From DASYYE01 sp035946955 (lineage in GTDB: Bacteria; Actinomycetota; Actinomycetes; Streptosporangiales; Streptosporangiaceae): a stretch of DNA of 20,147 nt. This document shows, piece after piece, positions 1 through 5,846 of the stretch (position 1 is its first letter; every line of letters begins with the position of its first letter). A model generated the notes under the pieces. It worked only from the letters and a program-made list of their open reading frames with translations. It searched no databases and was not told where the DNA came from. The stretch spans positions 1 through 20,147 of the forward strand of contig DASYYE010000092.1 in NCBI GenBank assembly GCA_035946955.1. Direction: 5' to 3'. The translations under genes were made by a program, and so were the position numbers.

Positions 1-1
1 C

Positions 2-166
2 AACAACCGGGTGCCCACCATCTTCTACGGAGCCCATGTGCGCCCGGGTGTCTACAGCGAGCACACCGGCCACTACGGCGTCCTGCGCACGGTCGAAGAC
101 ATGTACGGGCTGCCCCACGCAGGAGCGAGCGCGACCGCATCCCCGATCACTGACGCCTGGAACTAG
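2..166 (+). CDS. C-terminal end of PF04185-type phosphoesterase (acid phosphatase-like), partial
   Basis: Only the last 54 codons lie in the window; the frame is open from the first bases and ends at TAG 164-166. The visible tail reads RVPTIFYGAHVRPGVYSEHT, then RTVEDMYGLPHAG near the end. This arrangement (permitted-gas-like 'P-T-x-x-x-G-x-x-V-x-P-G' strand, then 'R-T-x-E-D-x-x-G-L') is the usual C-terminus of the bacterial phosphoesterase family that includes acid phosphatases and phospholipase C-like enzymes, normally secreted phosphomonoesterases. The catalytic and metal-binding residues lie upstream of the window, so activity and exact substrate cannot be judged. It converges with the secreted propeller gene and shares a hairpin with it. 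Confidence 0.7.
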   Translation, partial: NNRVPTIFYGAHVRPGVYSEHTGHYGVLRTVEDMYGLPHAGASATASPITDAWN

Positions 167-172
167 GACGGT

Positions 173-200
173 GCCGGAGCAGGTCGCGTGCTGCCCCGGC
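173..200. terminator. Hairpin between convergent genes
   Basis: GCCGGAGCAG (173-182) pairs with CTGCCCCGGC (191-200) around an 8-base loop, ten pairs with one mismatch. It lies 6 bases after the phosphatase stop and 2 bases from the stop of the minus-strand propeller gene, so it could end transcription from both sides. There is no T-tract, which is common for actinobacterial terminators. Confidence 0.5.
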
Positions 201-202
201 AA

Positions 203-1336
203 TCAGGGCCCGTACTGGTAGATCACCGCGTGCGTGACGGTCTGCGTGGGGTTGGGGTCGTAGGAAACGTCAGCGGACGACATGAGCGACTGGGTGCCGG
301 GAACCAGCGCGAGCGTGTACAGGACTTCGTTGACGCCGGTCCCGGGAATGCCCTTGTGAGGAACCGGGTCGGTAGTCCACTGACCGCCTGTGAAGTGCAG
401 GAATGCGCTCACACCTGTGATGTCGTTGGTGACCGCGGCAACCCAGGCCCCGCTCGCCCCGTCAGGGGCCACGTACTGGGTCACGTCGCTGTGCGGCAGC
501 GGGGTCCACCGCCATGACCGGCCGTCCCAGTGCAGGACGTAGGAGTTGTCCGGACCGGTCACCTGGCCGTTGTGGTTGACCAGTTGCGCCGTGGCCCACA
601 CGTTGTCCGGGCCAAGTGCCTTGATGTCCAGTGGGTAGGCGTGGTCCCCGGGCGGCAGCGCGGGCTCGTTCAGCGGGACGCTGGCCCAGGTCCTGCCGTT
701 CCACTGCACAGCCAGCATCTTGTTGGTCTGCGTGTAGGTGAGGGCCCACACATCGGTGGCCGACACTCCCCAGGCGGCGAGCACGGCCCCGACGTTGCCC
801 ATCGAGACGCTCTGCCAGGTTGTGCCGTTGTAGTGCATCGCCTGTGTGCTGGTTCCGCCGTTGTTGCTGAACAGCCAGCCGTCCGAGGGACCGGTCGTGA
901 CCACACTGGAGACACACAGCGTTGACGACTTCGGGAACCGTGTCGTGCGCCAGGCGGTGCCGTTCCACCGGGACACGAATGCGGCGATGGGCGTCGGCCC
1001 GCAATCCCCGCCGTCCGCGGCCCAGACGTTGGTGGCCGACGTCGAGGAGGCGTGCCCGGGGCTTGAAGTGGCGCCGGGGAGAGCGGCTGCCGTCCAGGTC
1101 GTCCCGTTCCAATGCACCGCTGTGGGCTGGCTGTGGGTACCGTCGCCAAACGCCCAGGCATCGTTTGGCCCGGTGACCGTGAAGCCGAGCAGGTTACGCA
1201 GTGGACTGTGAGTGAACAGATGGGCGACCCGCCAGGCCGGGGTAGTCGCAGCCTGGGCCGGGAGCGTCCCTGTCGTGGCCATGGCGCACAGTACTGCGCC
1301 AGCCACCGTTGTGCCACGTCGCAGTGGAACCCTCAT
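203..1336 (-). CDS. Secreted beta-propeller-like repeat protein (WNGT-W repeats)
   Basis: A 377-residue protein with an N-terminal Sec signal (MRVPLRRGTTVAGAVLCAMA, then an LPAQA-A cleavage-like site). The mature part holds about six copies of a motif of the form VHWNGTTWTAAALPG: SRWNGTAW, MHYNGTTW, VQWNGRTW, LHWDGRSW and LHFTGGQW, each followed by a 'D/N-x-W-A' type strand (for example TGPNDAWAFG). This spacing of about 50 residues is that of actinobacterial extracellular propeller proteins. The substrate or ligand is unknown, and no catalytic motif is seen. The start is ATG 1334-1336, preceded by AAGGGGA at a good distance; a TTG 33 bases upstream is in frame but would put extra charged residues before the signal. 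It is probably exported and possibly cell-wall associated. Confidence 0.75.
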   Translation of the reverse strand: MRVPLRRGTTVAGAVLCAMATTGTLPAQAATTPAWRVAHLFTHSPLRNLLGFTVTGPNDAWAFGDGTHSQPTAVHWNGTTWTAAALPGATSSPGHASSTSATNVWAADGGDCGPTPIAAFVSRWNGTAWRTTRFPKSSTLCVSSVVTTGPSDGWLFSNNGGTSTQAMHYNGTTWQSVSMGNVGAVLAAWGVSATDVWALTYTQTNKMLAVQWNGRTWASVPLNEPALPPGDHAYPLDIKALGPDNVWATAQLVNHNGQVTGPDNSYVLHWDGRSWRWTPLPHSDVTQYVAPDGASGAWVAAVTNDITGVSAFLHFTGGQWTTDPVPHKGIPGTGVNEVLYTLALVPGTQSLMSSADVSYDPNPTQTVTHAVIYQYGP

Positions 1337-1434
1337 CTGCCGTCCCCTTGAGCATCTGGAAATGGACAAAGCGGCGTAAGGGTATCAGGGAGGTTCCGCA
1401 GGCGCCATTGTTGAAATTACTAGTACGGCAGTGA

Positions 1435-1941
1435 TCATTGGGGGGTTTGACCTGGGTTGACCCTGGTCGGGTGTGTTGGTGCTGGTGTCGGGCAAGACAG
1501 CCGCCTCGCGATGATGCGTGTGTGACGACGACAACATCGGAGGCGGCTGCGGCTGCCAGGATAGGGGCGCGTCTGGGTGCCCGGAAACGCGCGGAGTTGA
1601 GCCAGCGAGCGCCAGGGCAGGCCACGCGCTGACCAGGGCTCCGATGGGGCCATGCCAAGGCCGTGCGCCAGGTTGGCGCTGATAGTGGCCGCGATGCCCG
1701 TACCCAGGCACCAGCGCGCCAAGGGTGGTACAGGCTGGTTTCGTCGGCTCGCATCGAGGGTGAGCATGCTTGCCGCCAGGATCAGCCCGTCGACGGTGAA
1801 GGGAACGAGTCGGGCCGTCAGGCCAGTCTCCCCGTGCGTGCTAACGAGTTCGTAGGCGTGGCGGTAGGAGATGACTGCCGCGATCCCCGCGACCGTAGCC
1901 ACGGCGAGGGCTGTCGTGATCCTGATGAGCCGGTCAGTCAC
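1435..1941 (-). pseudogene. DUF2637 / SpdB-like transfer-associated protein, frameshifted remnant
   Basis: From GTG 1939-1941 the frame encodes a membrane protein of the DUF2637 type found in actinobacterial integrative elements and plasmids, near SpdB/TraB-like transfer genes. Visible hallmarks are ISYRHAYELVSTHGETGLTA, LVPFTVDGLILAASM and ATISANLAHGLG (residues about 24-96). After LAHGLG the expected continuation HGPIGALVSAWPALALAGS is present but in another frame, so one base has been lost near 1650. Downstream of ALALAGS no family sequence can be recognised in any frame, so the C-terminus has decayed as well. The start overlaps the stop of the upstream 73-codon gene by four bases (GTGA), the sign of a former translationally coupled pair. 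I infer a dead remnant of a conjugative element. Confidence 0.7.
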
Positions 1942-2159
1942 CGAAGCTCCCCCCGCAAGGCGAGGATCAACGGATCGTCGTTGGCGTACCCGGTCTCTAG
2001 CAGCTCGGTGATCGTCAGAGCCGTGATCGCCTGGTTGCGGTCGAAGAAGCGGGGCCAGTAGGTGACCTCCCACCAGCCGCCAGTGCGCCGAGTGGCGGTC
2101 GAGACGACGGCACCATCGATTTCCAGTGTCATGCAGTCTTCACTGATCTTGATTGCCAT
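1938..2159 (-). CDS. Small conserved actinobacterial protein paired with DUF2637
   Basis: A 73-residue acidic protein that starts MAIKISEDCMTLEIDGAVVS, has a W-rich middle (GGWWEVTYWPRFFDRNQAI) and ends in TELLETGYANDDPLILALRG. It resembles a small uncharacterised actinobacterial family often found directly before DUF2637/SpdB-like genes; I rely on recall for that. The start ATG 2157-2159 has GAGAGGGG upstream. Its stop overlaps the DUF2637 start by four bases. The reading frame is intact although its partner is broken. No known enzymatic motif is visible. A role in element transfer or its control is inference from the neighbour only. Confidence 0.6.
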   Translation of the reverse strand: MAIKISEDCMTLEIDGAVVSTATRRTGGWWEVTYWPRFFDRNQAITALTITELLETGYANDDPLILALRGELR

Positions 2160-2322
2160 AGGTAGCCCCTCTCTCGAAGGGGGCCACGGGAGCCAGGAAT
2201 GGGAGCCAACGTGTGCAGGCTCCCCCCGACCCAGCGCGACCCACTCGGAGTGTTCGTGCAGGTGGAAGGGCTCCCCGTTCGACTCACTCAGACTGTGCCA
2301 GACTCACCCAAAACGGGCAGGA

Positions 2323-2371
2323 TTTCCTTGATAAGGAAGAGGTCCGTGGTTCGAGTCCACGTAGCCCCACC
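2323..2371 (+). other. 3' half of tRNA-Ile(GAT): probable attachment site
   Basis: The sequence folds as the 3' half of a tRNA. The anticodon stem-loop is 2323-2339 (TTTCC, loop TTGATAA with anticodon GAT at 2330-2332, GGAAG). The variable loop AGGTC is 2340-2344, the T arm 2345-2361 is CGTGG-TTCGAGT-CCACG with five perfect pairs, the 3' acceptor strand TAGCCCC is 2362-2368, and the discriminator A is followed by CC. No D arm and no matching GGGGCTA acceptor strand lie upstream, so this is not an intact gene. Actinobacterial integrative elements recombine into tRNA 3' ends and leave exactly such a duplicate. With the DUF2637 remnant next to it, an att scar is the best reading. Confidence 0.75.
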
Positions 2372-2379
2372 CAGGTCAG

Positions 2380-2409
2380 AGGCCCTTTCCCGGGTGTGGG
2401 AAAGGGCCT
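2380..2409 (+). terminator. Strong hairpin terminator after the tRNA fragment
   Basis: AGGCCCTTTCCC (2380-2391) and GGGAAAGGGCCT (2398-2409) form twelve perfect pairs around a six-base loop, 9 bases after the tRNA discriminator and CC. It is most likely the original tRNA gene's terminator, which marks this as the host-side flank. The rest of the stretch up to 2490 shows no gene. Confidence 0.8.
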
Positions 2410-2490
2410 TCACCATCGAGGGCGTGAGGCCGTACTGGGCTGCTCGGGCATGCGGGCGGCCAGTGTCGTTGCCTCTTTGCTCCTGTTGGG

Positions 2491-3132
2491 TTATGGGCTG
2501 GTGATGGTCTGCTTGGGGGTCACGGCGTAGGAGCCTTTGAACGAGACGACGTCGCCGCTTTTGATCAGGCCGAAGCAGCCGCTGACGTTGTAGAGGTGCA
2601 GGTTGCCGCCGCCTGTCGCGGTCAGCTTGCCGGTGCTGTTGCTGTATGTGGCCGTCACCTGGCCGTTGTTGGCGGTCGCGCTGGTGCCGTCCACGATCGC
2701 GGAGCAGCTGGGGCCGGACAGCATCGAGTGGATGCCGGTGATGGTTCCCGTGGTGACGCCACTGCTGAAGGACATGGCGTTCAGGTGCCAGGGGAAGTGG
2801 GAGTTGTGCACGGTGAAGACCAGCCCCAGCGGGCCCGTGCAGGTGGTGAAGGTCAGCGCCGTGATCGACCCGATGCCTGTGCCGGACAGCCCGCTGCCGC
2901 TCTTGAGCGTGCCCTTACCGCTCGAGGACGCGCACTTCAGTTGGTTGCCGGTGTTCTTGTCTGTCAGCGTCGTCGTCCCGGCCTTCGCCGTGATGGCTCC
3001 ACCCGGCTTGACGGTCCAGGTCGCTTTGACTGCGGTACTGGTTGCTGCGGTGGCGCTCCCGGCGCTGAGGCCGAGCACGCCGGCCAGTGCGGCGCTCGTG
3101 ACGAGGACGCTGCCAGCGCGTTTGAGAAGCAT
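2491..3132 (-). CDS. Secreted four-cysteine protein, function unknown
   Basis: A 213-residue protein with a clear Sec signal peptide (MLLKRAGSVLVTSAALAGVL, cleavage near GSATAA). The mature part is rich in Ser, Thr and Gly, predicted beta-strand, with four cysteines in LKCASSS, TTCTGPLG, GPSCSAI and SGCFGL, which suggests two disulfides. Phrases such as GKGTLKSGSGLSGTGIGSI and TATYSNSTGKL recall a family of secreted actinobacterial proteins often annotated only as hypothetical. No catalytic motif is seen. The start ATG 3130-3132 has a GAGAGGGGG ribosome site eight or so bases away. About 100 bases upstream lies a TTACT-4-AGTAA palindrome that could control it. Confidence 0.7.
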   Translation of the reverse strand: MLLKRAGSVLVTSAALAGVLGLSAGSATAATSTAVKATWTVKPGGAITAKAGTTTLTDKNTGNQLKCASSSGKGTLKSGSGLSGTGIGSITALTFTTCTGPLGLVFTVHNSHFPWHLNAMSFSSGVTTGTITGIHSMLSGPSCSAIVDGTSATANNGQVTATYSNSTGKLTATGGGNLHLYNVSGCFGLIKSGDVVSFKGSYAVTPKQTITSP

Positions 3133-3227
3133 AGGGATATCCCCCTCTCACTGATCGACGCGCCTGGTCACCTGGCGCCAGGCTGCTGTCGTCGACCCCA
3201 CTGCGGCTGCCCTCCGGGTGGGGGACG

Positions 3228-3249
3228 AAACTTACTCATCAGTAATTTC
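3228..3249. promoter_or_regulatory. Inverted-repeat operator candidate TTACT-catc-AGTAA
   Basis: TTACT (3232-3236) and AGTAA (3241-3245) form a palindrome with a four-base spacer, extended by GAAA (3228-3231 region, one bulged C) and TTTC (3246-3249). The shape is that of a TetR-type operator. It lies about 100 bases upstream of the secreted four-cysteine gene, in its divergent promoter region. A related AT-rich word, GAAATTACT followed by AGTA, occurs at 1413-1425 upstream of the secreted propeller gene. Confidence 0.4.
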
Positions 3250-3273
3250 GATGGGAAGCATGGGCCAAGCTTG

Positions 3274-3307
3274 GGCGACCACCGCATGGTTTGTGCGGTA
3301 GGTCGCC
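3274..3307. repeat. Long imperfect hairpin in divergent intergenic region
   Basis: GGCGACCACCGCA (3274-3286) can pair with TGCGGTAGGTCGCC (3294-3307) around a seven-base loop, with a single bulged base. The stretch 3133-3556 holds this hairpin, the TTACT-AGTAA site and otherwise no gene that I can support. The hairpin could be an old terminator or a regulatory structure between the two divergent genes. Confidence 0.5.
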
Positions 3308-3556
3308 CCGCCTGAGTCGCACCTGCGCCCGCGAGCGCGCACAGCCGCATGGGAACACGGACAGCCGTTGACCGGTCTACCTGCTGGACAAGGTGCGGGG
3401 GACTGCGGAAAGGCTGTTCAGGGGCGCCTGCGCAAGTCAGTGACCTCCGGCTGATTCGGGCGACCGCACTACAGTTACGTGCGGCAGCAGCAGTTTCGGG
3501 CACATTCCTGGCAGGCTGGATCGCGGCGCCGCAACGCGTGGCGTCCAGGGGGGACA

Positions 3557-4198
3557 GTGGACCGTCGGCACGGCATTTTCCGAAAGCGCTCCAGTGGTGA
3601 CGCCGTCCGGGATGCGGACAGGCAGGCCCTCGCGCTGCGATCGCAATGCTGGAATGATGCGCTCAACGCTTACGCCACGTCATACATATTCCAGCGCCGG
3701 GCACGTTTGCTGGGCAGGCGGATCCAATGGGTTACCTATGTCGGCTTCGCTGTCCCGATGACCGTCGGTCTCTTGGTGCTTTCCTATAACAACCTGCGAT
3801 CTCTTCCAGTGATCGTGGCTGTCGCTGCAGCGATCGGCGTCGGCCAGACAGCCCTGTCGCTCTGGGCGATCATCGGCGGCTGGGTCGGCGGGTCGTCGTA
3901 CGCGGTCACATCGGCCATAGCGAACGACCTGCTCGCGGCGAGGTACACCGAGCTCGCGTCGAACCCGCCCGGGAACCTCACACAGTTCCAGCAGGAGTAC
4001 CGGCTCATCAAGACCGAAGACCAGGCCCGGACGGAGCAGGACTACCAGCAGGGAATCAAGGAAGCAGAGAAGCGTCTGGGAATGCGCGCCGCACTACGCC
4101 GGTATCAGCGCCAATGCGCGGGCTGCGGCAAGGTTCCGGTGACCATGACACCAACCAACTGCGGGGTGTGCGGGAATTTCCGCTACCGCATCACATGA
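3557..4198 (+). CDS. SLATT-like two-TM protein with CxxC-x11-CxxC zinc-ribbon tail ('mobilome' type)
   Basis: A 213-residue protein in three parts: a basic N-terminal region with a helix (RSQCWNDALNAYATSYIFQR, about 29-48), two adjacent membrane helices (about 58-77 and 83-108), then a cytosolic helical region (about 120-180) and a C-terminal zinc ribbon with Cys187, Cys190, Cys202 and Cys205 (exactly CxxC, 11 residues, CxxC). This is the layout of the 'mobilome CxxCx(11)CxxC' proteins, related to SLATT two-TM proteins, which established work on nucleotide-centred conflict systems treats as membrane effectors. The start is uncertain: GTG 3557 has AGGGGGG very close upstream; an in-frame GTG at 3479 would add 26 Arg-rich residues. 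The next gene follows after 11 bases. It may be an effector or guard linked to the convergent operon, but that is inference. Confidence 0.7.
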   Translation: MDRRHGIFRKRSSGDAVRDADRQALALRSQCWNDALNAYATSYIFQRRARLLGRRIQWVTYVGFAVPMTVGLLVLSYNNLRSLPVIVAVAAAIGVGQTALSLWAIIGGWVGGSSYAVTSAIANDLLAARYTELASNPPGNLTQFQQEYRLIKTEDQARTEQDYQQGIKEAEKRLGMRAALRRYQRQCAGCGKVPVTMTPTNCGVCGNFRYRIT

Positions 4199-4209
4199 AG
4201 GCCTGGTAG

Positions 4210-4416
4210 ATGGACGCAGACACCGCCGCCCTGGTCCGGGTGTACCTGGGACTGACGCCAGCCCAGCAAGACGAAGCGGCCGCGATAATCAGCGAGTACA
4301 GCCGCGGTGACTCACAGACCAGGGAGCGTATCGCCAGGGAGTGCGGCCTGACGGGTTCCCGCAGGATTGACGTGGGACCAGTCACCAATGGCCCGTGCCC
4401 ACTGTGCGGAAGATAG
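4210..4416 (+). CDS. 68-residue protein with C-terminal CPLCGR knuckle
   Basis: It starts at ATG 4210, eleven bases after the preceding stop, with GAAGG overlapping that stop region as ribosome site, so the two genes form a unit. The sequence is mostly helical (AALVRVYLGLTPAQQDEAAA, then SQTRERIARECGLTGSRR) and ends in GPCPLCGR, a single CxxC that could provide half of a zinc site, perhaps with the zinc ribbon of its neighbour or in a dimer. I do not recognise a named family. A helix-turn-helix-like reading of RERIARECGLTGSRRI is possible but weak. Base composition is like that of its neighbours. Confidence 0.6.
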   Translation: MDADTAALVRVYLGLTPAQQDEAAAIISEYSRGDSQTRERIARECGLTGSRRIDVGPVTNGPCPLCGR

Positions 4417-4473
4417 CCTCATCCCGGCGTGATCGCTCCCCCGGCGAGTACGGAGCAACGTCGGCCAGGTAAC

Positions 4474-5055
4474 TCAAGGGTTCGTCACGGGCATGGCGGG
4501 CGCGCCGATCTTGGTGCCCAGGTACAGGGTCATCATCTCGGTCATGCTGTCGCGGTTCTGGAACGTCAGCAGGAATGTCTCGACGTCGTTGCGGCTCTTC
4601 AGAGCATCCACCCATGGATCGCTTGGCGACATCACTGAGCCCAGGATGATGGAACTGCTCGCCAGTGCGTCGAGGACGAGATGGCGGAATGCGTGCGAGT
4701 ACAGCTGCATGGGGCCGATCTCGTCAATCAGCACGACTTGGTCTGTCCGGTGGTCAAGCGCGCTGCGTACGGCGGGTACAGCAACGTCCTCGAGGAAGCC
4801 GAGTTCGACGCCGTACTTGATACGTCCGTCGATCACGCGGCCGACGCGCATGGTGCTGTCCGAATCGATGTCGGCCAGCGTGCCCTCACGACCGTCCAGC
4901 ATGGCAACGCCGAAGCCGACTCGTCTGCCGTCCTGGCGCCGCTCGGTCGCGTAGAAGCCGACGAAGTGCTCCTCGCCCAGGCTGGTGACGATGCTCCGCA
5001 GCGCCGTGGTCTTTCCGACCTTCTTCTCGCCGGTGAGCAGCAGTGCCTTGGCCAC
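4474..5055 (-). CDS. THEP1-type nucleoside-triphosphatase (NTPase_1, P-loop)
   Basis: A 193-residue P-loop NTPase of the THEP1 family (COG1618/PF03266), whose characterised members hydrolyse NTPs to NDPs with low specificity. Walker A is GEKKVGKTT (residues 9-17). The family block GFYATERRQDGRRVGFGVAM (33-52) with DGREGTLA is intact, and Walker B is VVLIDEIGPMQL (107-118; Asp111, Glu112). The C-terminal part (about 160-193) has no motif I recognise. The length is usual for the family. It is the last gene of the operon, 17 bases after the caspase-like gene. In this setting a nucleotide-sensing or nucleotide-depleting role fits, but that is inference; a housekeeping role would not explain the tight linkage to proteases. 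Confidence 0.85.
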   Translation of the reverse strand: MAKALLLTGEKKVGKTTALRSIVTSLGEEHFVGFYATERRQDGRRVGFGVAMLDGREGTLADIDSDSTMRVGRVIDGRIKYGVELGFLEDVAVPAVRSALDHRTDQVVLIDEIGPMQLYSHAFRHLVLDALASSSIILGSVMSPSDPWVDALKSRNDVETFLLTFQNRDSMTEMMTLYLGTKIGAPAMPVTNP

Positions 5056-5072
5056 GGAATCTCCCTGTCATG

Positions 5073-5846
5073 TCACCGCGCCAGGCGCGGCAGGCTGGCG
5101 CCCCGCATGGTGCCCCACAACACCGGGTTCTGGCGGCCCGCGCTGTGGGCGTGCACCTGTGAGAACACGCGATCGTACAAGGTCGGCAGCCCAATGGCCG
5201 GAGTTTCGCCTGGCGCCGTGAGCTGCTCTAGCAGATGGTACGTAAACGTCCCGTGGCCCAGTTCGCCCTCCTCGGCGGCCACCTCGTCGTCGCTGCATGC
5301 GGCGAGGTAGAGGATGCCTGAGCCTAGGGCCAGGTCGGCTAGGCGAATGGCCGGGCGGTTCAGCCTGCGCCGTTCGGCAACCAGCGGCCCGGCGATGCCG
5401 CGCCCGCCGCCGTACCCGGAAAAGCAGGCATCGATGATGAAAATCACCAGGCGCGCCGGCAGCCGGGCCGCCAACCTGCCGAGGTCGGCGGTGATGTCGA
5501 TGGCGCTGGCGAAGAGGGACTCGCGGGTCGTGTCGTAGCAGACGAGGAACCTTGACAGCTCATCAAGGCCAGGACGCAGTTCTGGCGAGCCGTGGCCCGC
5601 GAAGTAGAAGATCAGCACGTCGTCTTTGGCTAGCGACCGTGCGACATCGACGTCGACCATGCGCAAGATCGCTTTACGGGTGGCATGGCGGTCCAGCAGC
5701 GAATACACGGTGACGTCCTGGCCGATGGTGGAATGAGTCAGCAAGCGGCCCATGTCCTGTGCGTCTTGACGGGCGAAGTGAAGCGCCGGGATGGTCGGGT
5801 CCAGGTAGGAGTTGATGCCGATCAGGACGGCGTGCAACCGTGTCAT
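5073..5846 (-). CDS. Caspase-like cysteine peptidase (peptidase C14)
   Basis: A 257-residue stand-alone caspase-fold protein with no signal peptide, hence cytosolic. It opens with the canonical strand HAVLIGINSYLD and the DAQDMGRLL helix. The catalytic His is His85 in FYFAGHG (80-86) and the catalytic Cys is Cys141 in IIDACFSG (137-144). The later block LAACSDDEVAAEEG-x-LGHGTFTYHLLEQL (181-209) is the usual p10-like part around the S1 pocket. All catalytic elements appear intact. The start ATG overlaps the stop of the PfkB gene by four bases, so the two are translationally coupled. Bacterial caspase homologues act in regulated death and anti-phage systems by cleaving host or partner proteins. 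Which protein activates it here is unknown; the CHAT-STAND-TPR protein of the same operon is the obvious candidate. Confidence 0.9.
   Translation of the reverse strand: MTRLHAVLIGINSYLDPTIPALHFARQDAQDMGRLLTHSTIGQDVTVYSLLDRHATRKAILRMVDVDVARSLAKDDVLIFYFAGHGSPELRPGLDELSRFLVCYDTTRESLFASAIDITADLGRLAARLPARLVIFIIDACFSGYGGGRGIAGPLVAERRRLNRPAIRLADLALGSGILYLAACSDDEVAAEEGELGHGTFTYHLLEQLTAPGETPAIGLPTLYDRVFSQVHAHSAGRQNPVLWGTMRGASLPRLAR

Noticed and set aside
1438..1632. Plus-strand frame antisense to the DUF2637 remnant (TTTTSEAAAAARIGARLG)
   Set aside because: It has no ribosome site and no recognisable family, and it mirrors the decayed C-terminus of a gene on the other strand; low-complexity Ala/Arg reading is expected in high-GC antisense frames.
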